Translations under genes and position numbers: made by a program
Shown: in pieces, positions 1 through 11,875 of the stretch
Position numbering within the stretch: the stretch's first letter is position 1
Layout of the letters: each line of letters opens with the position of its first letter
Origin: Gambelia wislizenii
Taxonomy: Eukaryota; Chordata; Lepidosauria; Squamata; Crotaphytidae
DNA length: 64,000 nucleotides
Direction: 5' to 3'
Assembly: GCA_030847615.1 (NCBI GenBank)
Contig: JAUMIR010000001.1
Span: 68,647,501 to 68,711,500 of the forward strand
Notes under the pieces: model-generated
Seen by the model: the letters and a program-made list of their open reading frames with translations, nothing else
Told to the model about the DNA's origin: nothing
The model's database searches: none

Positions 1-1120
1 TTAAATTGGAATCCACTCACTTTAAATAAATTTATTCAAATTATGTTCACTATGGATGCTTAGGATAGGCATTGTAACTCACCTGCTTTATGTGGCTGGG
101 AATCATATTTCAAGGAACTTTCCCAAGTTCTGTCCAATTCTGAGAATCATAGAGCATATGATGGGAACACTTTCCTTGCCTGAGCTCTTGGAAACCCACT
201 GCCACTCAGAACAGAAAACTGTAGGCTAGAAGGAAAAATAGATGGGCATAGCCTAAACTGGTCCCTTACATTCCTGTCCTCAGAGCTCACCAAGAAAGCT
301 TTATATAATATGTTCTGTTTCCTTAGAAGTCCCTTTTGTTCAGCAGATACAGGTGGGTTGGGTCACTATGCTATTCGGCTACATTTTTCCAGTGTCATGT
401 AGCAGCAGCTTGGGAAGGCAGACAAAAGCTGCTGGCTCTGAGCACCCTATTCCTCCAGTGCCTTAGTTCCTCCACATTCATAGACACTTTTGAGAGAAAG
501 AGACCCTTAGTAGAATTTACCTCCCAATGAGTTCTCTGAAGCTGGGTGAACCTGTATCTGAAAATTCAGTGGAACTGGAGACATGGAAATAAGTGGTATT
601 GTTATATGGTTTGACAGGATCCAGACTGAATATGATTGGTTTGCCTTCAATCTAAATCTACTGTAAATCAGCCCATTTATCTAATTATTGAAATGCCACT
701 GCAAGTGGGTTGGTTATGATACAGGAAATATGGATTGAGTTGCTAGCTAGTTGAGCAACGATGAGAAAATAGTGTAACTACTTCACCTCCAAAAGAACCT
801 TCCACCCACACATACAGCTGCATGGGCTCCAATTTCCCATGGTGCAATCCCATGCAGCTATGTAAGTTCGCAAATATCATAGCTATGCAAGCAGAACTGC
901 TCCTTCATGAGGATCTTCCTCACTGAATCACCTCCGAGAGCTCTCTTGCATATTTGCAACAGAACTTTTTTTTTTTTTGCCTCAAAGGGCTATCTCAAAA
1001 TGATTCACAAAATCCTCCTTGCCCAAATAATCCAGAAGACTTACATAACATGAAAAGTTTACATTTTGGTAATGAAGGCTGCAATCCAAAGCATGTGGAC
1101 TCCACTGAGCTCAGTAGGAT
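1..1120. other. Non-coding DNA, nothing recognised
   Basis: AT-rich single-copy-looking sequence with a short T tract near 966. The short open frames are not supported by any family resemblance. Confidence 0.5.
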
Positions 1121-1123
1121 TTA

Positions 1124-1325
1124 CAGGTCATAGAATCATAGAACTGCAGGAGACCAGGAGGGCCATCCAGTCCAATCAGGCCATGCAGGAATACACAATC
1201 AAAGCATACCCGACAGGTGGCCATCCGGCCTCTGTTTATAAACCCCCAAAGAAGGAGACTCCACCACACTCCACTGCCGAAAAGCTCTTACCATCAGGAT
1301 ATGATGAAACATGCTTATAGTTGCA
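1124..1325 (-). mobile_element. CR1 LINE, 3'-end fragment
   Basis: Read on the minus strand it ends in the CR1 terminus TTCTATGATTCTATGA (at 1126-1141). Upstream is the diagnostic stretch encoding the last codons of CR1 ORF2, matching the other CR1 copies at 19224, 18212 and 26293. It is severely 5'-truncated. Confidence 0.85.
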
Positions 1326-2298
1326 CTATCCATGAAGAAGCTGACCATGGAAGAAATATACCCTTCAACTGCCCCAATTTGGCTGGGACCATCCTGATTA
1401 ATCCTACCTATTCTACCTTTGCAGCTGCTTTTAAAATGCCCCAGTTTTTCTGTCCTCTCACTTCCCTCTTTCTTCTCAGCTTACTTCAGTTGCTGCAGAC
1501 TCAATTGACTCAGCGGCGGCGGCGGCGGCGGGGGGGGAACAGGAGAGGAAGGGGCTGAATCTTTCCTTCCCAGCCACCGCATGTAAAAACAAACTGATGC
1601 AATCTCTCCTAGGTTGTGTGTTCTTCCGCATTATTAACGTTTAACTTTTGCCGTCTTGACCACATACTGATGTTGCTTGGCCATACATGTCCCAGTTTTC
1701 ATCTGTGAAATGTTGGAGGGTATGAAAAAAGCAACAACCATGCTTCAGAGGTAATGTTTAAATCCATCCTTAAGTCTCATTTATCATTTCTGCCTGTCAA
1801 AAGATGATGGGATGCATAGCAAAGGATTTCCCCCCACATGATTTAGATCATGCAAAAGCATGAACATATTTGACTTTTTATAGGTCATTGTATTAGCATT
1901 TTCAGCATGGGAAGTGCTTCACAGTTCATACTTCATACCAGTGGGGACTAGTAACTCTGATTTTGGAGGGGCAACAAAACCACTCTGGGTTTTATTCTGA
2001 ACTTTAAAGTATCTATCCAAAGTGCTGAAATCTGTCCCCAAGATAGGTTCAACAGTTTGAAGGCTTCCTTTAAAGTTCAGACTAAACCCCAGAGTGGATT
2101 CATGCCTCACTGACACTGGAGCCATCAGCTGCCAGTCTTGCCATTTTGTCCTGTTTCAGGGAAGGCTAATTCTGGATGAGCTCTGAAAACAAGAAAGTCA
2201 CGGGGTTTGAAGAGAGGAAGATCCAAACAGGGAGCATCCAGGTCTCAATGGGAGTCCAAGGTCTAACATGAAAGTTCCTAGCAGAGCACAATTTAGAT
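1326..2298. other. Non-coding DNA with a short CGG repeat
   Basis: Contains a (CGG)n tract at about 1512-1531 followed by a G run. No gene or complete repeat was recognised. Confidence 0.45.
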
Positions 2299-2426
2299 CA
2301 GGAGTAGGCAAAATGCAATACTTCAGAGGTTGCTGAACTGCACCTCCCAACATTCCTTAGCATTGACTATCCTGATGGGCAATGTGGTCCAACAACATAT
2401 GGAGGGTTGAACTTTGCCTACTCCTG
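2299..2426. mobile_element. Short hAT-type MITE
   Basis: The terminal inverted repeats are CAGGAGTAGGCAAA at the left and TTTGCCTACTCCTG at the right, 128 bp end to end. The terminus resembles hAT/Charlie MITEs. No clear 8-bp duplication remains. A related internal piece (TTGCTGAACTGCA) occurs again at 2632-2644. Confidence 0.65.
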
Positions 2427-2429
2427 ATA

Positions 2430-3906
2430 TAAACCTTGATCTTCTTCTGAGCAGGTCTTCTACATGAGTACTTACAATAATCTTGGAAAGAATTGTGAGA
2501 GCTGAAGCTTATAAGCCTCAGAAAGAGAGTTGTTGAAACGAGGGTTGTTCAGAGGGAGAGTTACTAGATCTGGCTGGCTTTTCTCCTTTACTGTCTACAC
2601 CCAGGAGGGCCAAAGTCCAGCCCTTCAGACGTTGCTGAACTGCAACTCCGAGCATTCTTCAGCTTTAGCTCTCCTGGATTTGACAACGGCCTAGTACATG
2701 CTTTTAGACACCGATGCTCTCTGGGGATGCTAAATCCCTTCTTCCCCAAGGGGCAGAATCTTTCTGGAAGATATTAGAAACCTCAGTCTGGCCTGCTTCT
2801 CTGTGTTATCTGGCTGTGGATTGGCCTCTGAAGAAAACTCCTCCAGCAGGGCAGGACACAAGAGCCCTGTGTGGCAAATTTTGTTGAGAGGGAGTGACTT
2901 CTCAGAAGTCAGCTAGTGGCCATCTTGGTTGTGGGATTCATGGAGTAATGAGTTTAAAATTTAATTTTAATTTAATTTAACTGGTCATAGCAGTTTTTAA
3001 GCCAACAAGATTCAAGTACTTTGCCTTTAATTGAATGGGGATATGAGTAGCGGATCTATTCTATTGCCTCCAGTTAACCATTATTATGTTAGTGAATGAA
3101 GGCAGTCCCTACATTCCCAGAGCTGGAAAAAGGAATCTTTGGAGGACATTTTGCATTTAGCTCATGCAAGATTTCATTGGAGAATAATTAAGGAGGTGGG
3201 AAAGTGAAGCATAAAAAATAGAACTGCAAGAAGTTCACTTTGCTTGGTTCTGTGTGGAAGTTTGGGTTTGAGATCAAAGCACATCCCTTCCTTCTTTCCA
3301 TCTTCCAGACTGATCTTGATTATGTGACCCATCCTTTGCCCTTTGAAAGATGCTGCAGTGAGCTCAGCTGGGATGACCTTTCCCAGCCCTCATAGCTTTC
3401 TCACGGGGAAGCAGAGAACAACCCAAGGGACCAGTCTGGCCCCAGCACAGCAACATCATGCTCCAAAATCAGAAACAGTCATTCAACAGCTCACTTATTA
3501 GGAAGAGAGCAGCAAGGGTCAACGGTGATGTAAGGCTCCTGGGACTTGTTTTCCAATCACCAAGCTACCCAACCCTACGTTCCCTGAGTCTTTTAAGCTG
3601 CTGAAGAACTCACAGTTCTCTCCTTTCCTTTCCATACACTTAATTGTGCAATCGGTGTTGTTTAGTAGATTAGTGCTCTACTGGCATTGTGAATCATATA
3701 GGTTAAAAGAGAGACCCACAGCACCTAACAGCTGGATTCTTTGGCAAGAAAGATATATTAGGAACACATGTAGTAGTGGTAGTACTAATAAGAGCAGCAG
3801 CAGTAATAGTCATAGTACCTTTCTTATTCTTAAATAACAGTTATCTGGCACCTTTAAGAAAAGGTTTAATATAGCTTTCATTTTCTCCCCCCCCCCTTTT
3901 TGTCAC
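2430..3906. other. Non-coding DNA with relic hAT fragment
   Basis: A second decayed copy of the MITE interior lies at about 2618-2690. The rest shows no recognisable gene or repeat. Confidence 0.4.
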
Positions 3907-3909
3907 TTA

Positions 3910-4519
3910 GGAGATTTTCACACAGGGCCAAAATGCCCCGTTACTGCCCTGCCACCTCCTCTCCCGTTCCTGCTACGGAATAACGTAAATCTTTCACACA
4001 CTTACCTTAATTACGTGGCAGGAATGGGCTCCCCCTCCTCTTGCTGGCTGGCCATAAATGCAGCTGTCGTAAGGCTGCTTTTACAACCGGCTGTCTGAAA
4101 TGTTATCACGTTATTGCATGATAACAGCCGGGCGGTAAATTTAAAAAATAAAACTCCCCCAAACATACAATCAGTTCACCAAGCACAAAAACACACAGTT
4201 GAAACAGGGAGGGTAAAATAAAGGGTGCCACTTACCAGGATGTCCAGATCGTACCAGGAAGTGTTCGGAACGGACCTCCCCTCCACGGCTGTCACTTCAG
4301 AACAGGAACGGGGCTCCTGTTCGCACACCCGTGATTGCGTGATAGCGACGGAACGGGAGGTCTATTCATGATGAAGAATCGTGATTACATTGTTCCGGAA
4401 CAGTCACGGGAGCAGGATGGATGCAGGACAGAACGGGGTCAATGTCATCCGAAAGGGAAAACCTTTCCCGACCCTGTTCTGTTCCTGCCATGGGATATAT
4501 AGCCCTTGAGAAAATCTCC
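3910..4519 (+). mobile_element. Harbinger-like MITE, copy 1 (610 bp)
   Basis: It starts GGAGATTTTCACAC and ends GAGAAAATCTCC, flanked by TTA on both sides (3907-3909 and 4520-4522). The interior contains AAGCACAAAAACACA and GGAAGTGTTC, shared with the copies at 4761 and 29074. The 3-bp TTA duplication suggests PIF/Harbinger, which is an inference. There is no transposase. Confidence 0.7.
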
Positions 4520-4760
4520 TTACTGTTGTGGCAGTGGTGTTAAAATTCTGTTAAGTGCATCAGTGGGTTACAATGAGATTGGAATAATGCAAAAGGAAGA
4601 AGGGATGGGCTAGGAAGAGGAAAATCAGAAAAGTCACTACCATTGCTTACCTAATGGTTACATAACTGGCCATTGCTTGAGATATTCTAGAAGGGAAAAG
4701 AGTGTGCAAAATAGGGGTTGGTTGCAACCAGGCATTCTCCTGGATGAAGTCACTGATTTA

Positions 4761-5365
4761 GGACATTTTCAGACAAGGACTTATACCCCATTTCTGCTTC
4801 ACTAGCCATCCTCCCGCCCCACTCCCGTCCCTGCCACAGAATAAAAATAATTTTTTCAGACACTTACCTTCTTGCATGAGAGACTGTGCTCCCCCTCCTG
4901 TCAGCTGGCCAGGAGTAAATGCAGCTGACCCAGAAAGCAAATCCTGCCTGTTCTCATGAGAGAAAAATTGAGTGGGGAATTTAAAAATAAAAGTAGAAAA
5001 AAAGTTAAAAAGTACACCAAGCACAAAAACACATTAAAAAAAAACACAAGTAACCTGGGGGAGGAGGGGTGTCACTTACCTCCTCATTCCGATCTCCACC
5101 AGAAGTGTTCGAACGGTCCTCCCCCCGTGGCTGGCATCATAGCAGCATAATGGGAGAGGAACGGGACGCCTTTCAGACTATCCATGATTCTGTGACAGAA
5201 ACGGAATGGATGGTCTATTAACGATGTTTCCCCATGATTGCAATATCAAGGATGCAGAACGGGGGCAGCACAGGAACAGCATGGGACAGGGTCAACATCA
5301 TCTGAAAGGAGAACGCTTTCTCAACCCTGTTCCGTGCTGTGTTTTGGGCCCGTCTGAAAAAATCC
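4761..5365 (+). mobile_element. Harbinger-like MITE, copy 2 (605 bp)
   Basis: It starts GGACATTTTCAGACA and ends GTCTGAAAAAATCC with flanking TTA duplications (4758-4760 and 5366-5368). It is collinear with copy 1 through most of its interior, including AAGCACAAAAACACA and AGAAGTGTTCG. It lies 241 bp from copy 1 in the same orientation. Confidence 0.7.
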
Positions 5366-5529
5366 TTAGTAGACATAAGTTGTCCATGAATAAAATATGC
5401 CGCGGCTGCCTCCAGTCCTACATGGAAGTGACATGGACGATTTCGTCAGAGGGACGGTGTCATCTGAAATGGAGTTCCTGATGCGCGGCAGCACCGAAGC
5501 TCTCCCACAAGCTTGTAGCGCGGTAAGAC

Positions 5530-5545
5530 GTGTCTGAAAATGTCC
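5530..5545 (-). repeat. Extra MITE terminus
   Basis: Reads TGTCTGAAAATGTCC at 5531-5545, the exact inverse of the first 15 bases of the element starting at 4761. It is either the true right end of a larger composite (4761-5545) or a leftover end of another copy. Confidence 0.5.
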
Positions 5546-6571
5546 AAACTGTGAACTTTTTAAGCCTAAATTCTGCTGTTAGTCCCAAATAGAGTAGAGC
5601 CATTGAATCACTGGGACTGATGAGTGACTCACAAGGTGACTCACTATTTGACAATTGATTCAGTGGGTCTCCTCTAGCTGGGATTAACCAACAAGATGTC
5701 AGTCGAAGAGTGTAATCTAAACACTGAAAATAGCTGAAATACACTGGGGAGTTGAGGTAATAAGTGAATTTTTTTCCAAATAAATGTGAAATGTTTAACA
5801 TAGTAGAAGAAAAATGTAATCCACAAATATAAGCAGGTGAATCAGCAGTTGAATCATACAGTGGGATGTAGAGATTATAGTGAATAAGATGACCTAACCA
5901 TTATAGGAAGATGCTGATAATTTGGAGTGATTTGAAGGAGAACAATACAGATATTAAAGCTTCAAGATACTTGAAGGAAAAATATGTGAGGAGCATCTGA
6001 AGGATGTGCTTAACCTGGAGAAAAAAAATGTTTAAGAAATTATGTCAGAGATTTGTTACAGTGAGAGGTTGAAACAATAGAACCCAGATTTACTTGGCTT
6101 GTTTCAGCTGCTTCATACATTACTTTTCCCACCTGGATCAATTTGATGCTTGGATAAAGAAACAGAAATATATTTCAGTAAATAAAGATTTTTTAGTTTT
6201 AAAATGGCTGTGGGTAAACTGAATGAACGACTTCCATTAAATAAGTTGAATGTAATATATTTATTTAATAAACATAATAGGATAAAGCAGATTACCGTAA
6301 AGACCTTTCATGTCATCTTGAGAACATACATTTCCTGGCATCTCAGAAAGTACTCTTTTGTTCCGTGTTCTAAGCTTGTTGACCACATTTTTATTGCCAC
6401 ACAACATCTGATGTACTGAGATGCAGATGAGCAGTCTTCATCACAATAAGCAAGCGAGGTAGCTGCATTGTTTGTCTGCTGTCCACTTTATTTTTATTAA
6501 CATTTTTATATCCTCCTTCATCAGAGAATCAAGCTTTCTTTATAAAATGCTAAAAAGTACAACACACTATA
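5546..6571. other. Non-coding AT-rich DNA, nothing recognised
   Basis: No conserved coding or repeat signature was seen between the MITE terminus and the mariner. Confidence 0.5.
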
Positions 6572-7898
6572 TAAGGTCTGTTTATTAAATAACAAGACTG
6601 ATACAATAACGCATCTTTATTTGTATGTATTACAATTCTAATGCTTGTTCCCTTCAATATAATTGCTGATCACACTCACACACTCACAAATGATGCAGTC
6701 TTGTTTTCCTCTGGTTGAAGGTGTGGAGCAGATCAGTTTCTGACAGGTGTTTCAACACGTTTGCTGTTTTCTTCTTTTTACTGCATCAATTGACTCAAAA
6801 CGTGTTCCTTTAAGCACTGATTTCACTTTAGGAAAAAGAAAAAAGTCACATGGTGCCAAATCTGGCAAACATGGAAGATGTTCCAGTGTACTAATGCGTT
6901 TATTGACCAAAACCTGCTTCACAGAAACTGCTGTGTGAGCAGGCGCATTGTCTTGATGAAGAATGAAACCATTTCCCCACAATTCTGGCCTTTTTCTCCT
7001 AACTCCTTCTCTCAGATTTGTCAAAACTTCCTTATAATAATGCTGGTTCACTGTTCTGCCTTCTGGAACTCATTCTGCCAAAATTATGCCCTTGATGTCA
7101 AAAAACAACAACAATGAGCATGGCTTTGAACGCGGACTTATTTTGATGTGCTTCTTTCATTCTTGGTGATGGTGTTTTCTGGTGCATTGACTGTCGTTTT
7201 GTCTCAGGATCGTACTGGAAGATCCAGGTTTCATCACAAGTGATGATTTTTTTGAAAAAGGTTTGGGTCCGTCTCAAGTTGCTGCAGAATGTCAGCGCAA
7301 ATTTCCTTGCAGCATTCTTTTTGCTCTGGTGTGAGAACCCTTGGGACCATCTTGGCACAAACTTTTCTTATGTTGAGATCCTCATACAAAATTTTCCACA
7401 CAGTGTCTTTGTCAATGTTCACAGCTTCAACTATCATTTGGAACTGAGTTGGCGGTATTCTCAAACAATCTGGCTGATTTTTTCCACAATTTCTTCAGTT
7501 CTTGAAGTGGAATGTCATTCAGGGCGTTCATCATCTTCCACATTCTCACATCCTTCTCTGAATCTTTTGTGCCACTCAAACACATGCATGAGACATACAG
7601 TCTTCCCCGTAGGCCTCAGTATGCATTTGAAAAGATTCCATTGTTGTTTTGTTCAATTTTACTATTTTACCAAATTGACATGTTGCTTGACTTGTAAACC
7701 TAACATTTTTCCTGCACACAACAGACAACACAGCTGCTTTAAATGATGATTGACAATTAACTGAAAGGCTGAGAGTGTTGATGTCTGTCATGGAGGTTCA
7801 GACATGTTCAAGATCACCACTCAAGTGCTCACAATCAATTCTCCCTGATTTGTCTGAAAGGTAGAAACACAGTGTCGTTATTTAATAGACAGACCTCA
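6572..7898 (-). mobile_element. Mariner-type (Tc1/mariner) DNA transposon, decayed
   Basis: The terminal inverted repeats are TAAGGTCTGTTTATTAAATA at the left and its inverse with few changes at the right, flanked by TA (6570-6571 and 7899-7900). The length of 1327 bp is typical of mariner. Minus-strand frames give transposase pieces with recognisable mariner motifs: ITCDETWIFQYDPETKR, HQDNAPAHTA and SPDLAPCDFFLFP-like LPDLAPCDFFLFP. The catalytic D residues are visible, but the frame is broken several times. Confidence 0.92.
6752..7791 (-). pseudogene. Mariner transposase remnant
   Basis: The coding order on the minus strand runs from the N-terminal part near 7791 (AYGEDCMSHACV), through VCAKMVPRVLTPEQKE near 7380-7320, the first catalytic Asp in CDETWIFQ, the second in HQDNAPAH and the third in PDLAPCDFF, to the C-terminal TRFESIDAV near 6780. 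Frame changes near 7270, 7100 and 7500-7600, plus stops in the helix-turn-helix part, mean that no full-length enzyme can be made. Confidence 0.85.
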
Positions 7899-7900
7899 TA

Positions 7901-8434
7901 TAAAACAATAAAATAGTATTGAATACAGCAGTAAAAAAAAGTCTTATTAAACACATGCGATTTGTAAAAATCCTAAGAGATTTTATTTTTAGGTCTACTT
8001 CTAGTATCTGAAGGATAACAGCATAGACAGAACTTGGGAATTTTACTTTTGGGCAGCCCAAAGCTAGCTGAGCAATTTGCGGAGCTGGCATCTGAAAAAG
8101 TAAGTTTTCTAAGCCCTAAGAATATGCTCCCAGCACACCTCTGTGGAGAAGGAACTATACCAGTCAGGGAATCTCCGTCAAAAAATCTCTCTTCAGTCAC
8201 CATCTGACTTACCAGAGTCAGTTCTGAATCACAGTAGCACTTGCTTTTTTGTAATGTAGATTTCAGGGGTGTATGTGTGTTGGGGGGAGTTCTAGAATGG
8301 GATCAGATCAGGGAATGGAGTTAAAGCCTATTCCCTCACAGGTAGGGTCTCAGTTCAAATTAGGCTCTTTATAAGTAATCAGCAGCGCCTTGAATTTGAT
8401 GTGAAGTCGAAGGCTTTCATGGGCGGCATCCATA
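7901..8434. other. Non-coding DNA, nothing recognised
   Basis: No repeat or coding feature was identified. Confidence 0.45.
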
Positions 8435-8491
8435 GGTTTTCTGTGTTTTTTCCCCAGGCTGTGAGGCCATGTTCTGGAAGAGTTTATTAAT

Positions 8492-8526
8492 GACATTTCT
8501 CCTGCATCTGTGGCTGGCATCTTCAG
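8492..8526 (-). ncRNA. Hammerhead-ribozyme-like core in Penelope tail, left arm
   Basis: On the minus strand the same CTGAAGA, GCC, loop and GAAA-TGTC pattern occurs, but the 3' side of stem II reads GGA instead of GGT. This is the inverse copy of the core at 9051-9085. Confidence 0.35.
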
Positions 8527-9050
8527 AGAATGGTGGTGTGGGGGGCGGTTTTCTATACTGTGAGCCCCTGTTGGAGAGGATATGTAAATTTGTGTATTTG
8601 AATTAGTAGTTCCTGGGGGGAGATATGCAAGGAGGATTAGTGTCTGTTTGGCTAATGGCCCATTATTTGCTGGAAGTCCCCCTGTCCCTGGGTGGAACTC
8701 GTTTGCATGTGTTCAGTTTTGATTTTGGTGTTTTCAAGACTGGTAGCCAAACTTTTGCACAGAGAATCTACTGAAATCCACAACTGGACAACTTCAACAG
8801 AAAAGAAGAAACCCTTAAAGTAAACAAAGTTTGGCTACCAGTCTTGAAAAACACCAAAATCAAAACTCAGCACATGCGAATGAACTCCACCCAGGGACAG
8901 GGGGATTACCAGCAGATGATGGGCCATTAGCCAAACAGACACTAAACCTCCTTGCATATCTTCCCCCAGGAACCACCCATTCAAATACACAAATTTACAT
9001 ATCCTCTCCAACAGGGGCTCACAGTATATAAACACACACACACACATTCT

Positions 9051-9085
9051 CTGAAGATGCCAGCCACAGATACAGGTGAAATGTC
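9051..9085 (+). ncRNA. Hammerhead-ribozyme-like core in Penelope tail, right arm
   Basis: CTGAAGA (CUGANGA core) is followed by GCC, a 13-nt loop region, GGT, then GAAA and TGTC. Hammerheads are known in Penelope-like pseudo-LTRs. Activity is not implied: stem I is poorly preserved here. Confidence 0.4.
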
Positions 9086-9141
9086 AGGAATAAACTCTTC
9101 CAGAACACGGCCTCACAGCCTGGAAAAAACCCACAGAAAAC

Positions 9142-10508
9142 CTTGAATTTGGTTTGGAAAGATATTGGCAGCTGGCTGAATTCTTTTAGAACAGATGCAT
9201 TTTGATCCCTTTAGGAGGGAGCTATTGTGTTCATGTCCTTCTAGTAGGCTCCCTCTTGAGTCTTCTGGTTCACCACTGTGTTAAAAGAACACTACCCTAC
9301 ATAGGCCTTTTGTTTAATCCAGCATGGCTCTTCTTGTATTCAGTGGCTAGTCCCATGAAGACTGCTAGTAGATATCTTCTGCCCTAACTCCAATTTCCAT
9401 TAAGTTTTCAAGAGAAGACATATATACTGGATCTATCCATTTTCTATCTGCCTGTTTATCTAGGTTGCAGTTGGTGCACAGCCTAATTTGATAAAAGATC
9501 TTCCATATCACTATAATCATGTGGAACCACTGTGAGAAACCTGAATCTAGGAGTGTCACTAAACTGCAAACCTCATCTTTCAAAGGAAGTGTATCCCCAT
9601 TCAGACTAATCAAATATTATTTCCGCAAACAAATGAATAACTCATCTCTGTAGAACTTAGCTCTTCTTTTAAAATCAAGCTTCTGTTCAGTGCCTCTCTG
9701 TGTCCAGACTTTTATATTGGTTTTAGGCACTTGGTCAGCACTTCATCTGCTTCACTTGAGTTGAATGCCAGAGAGAAGTAGAAATTGACATGTTGGCAAT
9801 GTCTGTTGACAGGTGAGTCCTGATATTGGCCACCAACTTAGCAAATGGGACAGATATGAGGAATGTGCATGACTGATAGTATAGTAACATCAGAGCTAGA
9901 ATATGATACATGTACTACACATCCTAAGGAGAGAGGCTCTTTTTCTTTACTGGCATTATTAGTAATACTATTATATTGTTTAGGTCTTCAAGGAAATACA
10001 ATTACAGACCAAAAAGGTAAGGACAGTAAGGGCTATGATCCTGGTAAGCATTTGCTCGTGTAGTACAAGATATTGTGGCACAACCTGTGGTTCACCAGAG
10101 AATGGCTTGTGAAACAGCTGAATAGATTATTGTCTTCAGAATTTCTTCTGACTCCAATGTTATCTTTCTGAACTGAGAATGCAGAGAACTAAAGGAAGAA
10201 GACCAGAAGTTTGCTTGCTCTGTTCTGAATTAGAGTCCATGAGGACCATGTAAAGAGAGAACAAGTAAGCTCCCATTATCTATCGCTGTAAGGTCTGGGA
10301 AATGTTTAAATCTCCAGTCCCCTTGCAAGGGCTAGATGGTACTATTGATATATGTAAATTTAAATGTAGATGGTATCCAGTTCTATAACATAATCTCTGT
10401 GAATCATTTTTCATCAAATTCAGGATAAGCATCTCTTATCCCGTTTGCATAGGTCAAAGTGTTCTCAATTAGTCAATATATATGTTCTGTACACAGTATC
10501 TGATACCT
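9142..10508. other. Non-coding DNA, nothing recognised
   Basis: No repeat family or exon was recognised. Confidence 0.45.
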
Positions 10509-10731
10509 GTTGTTTCTTCAGGTTGTTTCCACCTTCTGGTGACCCTAAAGCAAACCTATCATGGGGTTTTCTGGGCAAGATTTGTTCAGAGGGGGGTTGC
10601 CTTTGCCTTCCTCTGAGACTGTGGGAGTGTGACTTCCCTAAGGTGGGTGTCCTTTGCAGAATGGGGATTCAAACTCTCATCTCCAGGGTCCTAGTCGAAT
10701 ATCCAAACCACTACACCACATTGGCTCTCAT
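10509..10731 (-). mobile_element. tRNA-derived SINE, ACA-tail type
   Basis: On the minus strand it starts with a tRNA-like head (GTGTAGTGGTTTGGATATTC, box A region) and ends in the CTTGCCAAGAAAAC-like body and an ACA-rich tail. It is the same family as 30371, 45657 and 55782. Head and body are present. Confidence 0.8.
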
Positions 10732-10736
10732 TCCTA

Positions 10737-11067
10737 GGAGATTTTCACACGCCGAAAATATTGCCTCCAGAAACCGGGACAGAAATATTTCTGTCCCGGA
10801 AGCAGTGCCTCGGTTCGCACGCTCACCTCCCTCTTCCGTTGTTCCGTCGTCCTCGCTTTGGGTTTTTCCCTCCCTCTTCTGGAATATTTTACTAACGGGA
10901 GTTTGCCGTTAATAAAATATTCCGGAAGAGAGAGGAAAAAACCCAAAGCGAGGACGACGGAACAACGGAAGAGGGAGGTGAGCGTGCGAACCGCGGCGCT
11001 GCTTCCGGGACAGAAATATTTCTGTCCCGGTTTCTGGAGGCAATATTTTCGGCGTGTGAAAATCTCC
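10737..11067. mobile_element. Long palindromic foldback MITE (331 bp)
   Basis: The whole element is one near-perfect inverted repeat of about 155-bp arms around a small centre near 10895-10915. Termini are GGAGATTTTCACACGCC and its inverse, flanked by CTA on both sides (10734-10736, 11068-11070). Each arm contains an inner 26-bp perfect palindrome (10774-10799 and 11005-11030). The outer bases match the MITE at 3910. There is no coding capacity. Confidence 0.8.
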
Positions 11068-11073
11068 CTAGTT

Positions 11074-11288
11074 ACATTTATGCCCCACATTTCCTTCAAT
11101 GAGCTCAAGGCAACAAATATGGTTCTCCTCTTCCCTGTTTTATCCTCACAACAATCTAGTGAAGAAGGTCAGTCTGAAAGAGTGAATCACCCAAGGTAAC
11201 CAAGGGAGTTTCATGGCTCAACAATGACTCAAACCTGTATCTCCCTGGTGTCATTCCAACAGGCGAACCACTATACCATACTGGCTAC
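11074..11288 (-). mobile_element. tRNA-derived SINE, MIR/CORE-like variant
   Basis: The minus-strand head is AGCCAGTATGGTATAGTGGT. The middle resembles the CCAAGGTCACCCA-type segment and the tail resembles a CTTGAGCTC LINE-type ending. The family name is uncertain. Confidence 0.6.
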
Positions 11289-11875
11289 AAGCTGTAATCC
11301 ACTGATTGGCATGTTTCACATCTGTTGAAGATTCAGTTGCATATTTTAAAAAAATTAACTCTGCTGAATGTATCAAGCTGAACTTAGCAAAAACTCTTGG
11401 ACTTGAATCTCCAGAAATATGCTAGCTCTTATCTCCCTGTACATCATGTGCTTTAAAACAAACAAACTTATTTTTAGTGTTTAGTCCAGTTTTTTTTTTT
11501 TTCAGAATGAGCAGGTTTTGCTTTTTGCCTTTTCAAACAAGAACAACTATGGAGTAGGATCCAATTAGACATTGACAATGGAAACTGACAGTGCACAAGT
11601 CAGCTGTGTCAAAATACTTTTTCATTTTGAATCTTGTGCAGTACTGATAGACTTCTAACATTCATACATATTGAAGCCTCTCAGCCTTAAATACGTTTCT
11701 GTGATGAGGGTTAGTTAATATTGAATATTCTCTTGTTTGTTAAGAAATAAAATGATCAAGAGGGGTTTTTCCTCTTGTGATAAATAGAGAATATAGAGAC
11801 TGGAAATATTGTCAACTTCCCTTGGAGTTCTCAAATATATGCTAAAATATGTACTGTATATGAAAACTATTTTTG

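Larger units (their letters stand above)
8435..9141. mobile_element. Penelope-like element 3' ends in inverted arrangement
   Basis: Arms 8435-8756 and 8826-9141 are imperfect inverse copies around a 69-bp spacer. The plus-oriented right part plus spacer reads like the C-terminal end of a Penelope GIY-YIG nuclease (VWLPVLKN around 8829-8852, preceded by an REsxEIH-like stretch). It is followed by a 3' UTR containing CTGAAGATGCCAGCCACAGA. From general knowledge, this tail is abundant in squamate Penelope/Poseidon elements. There is no reverse transcriptase part, so the copy is severely truncated and inverted-duplicated. Confidence 0.7.

Noticed and set aside
1512..1531. CGG repeat as a CpG island or promoter
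   Set aside because: Very short and surrounded by AT-rich DNA without exons.
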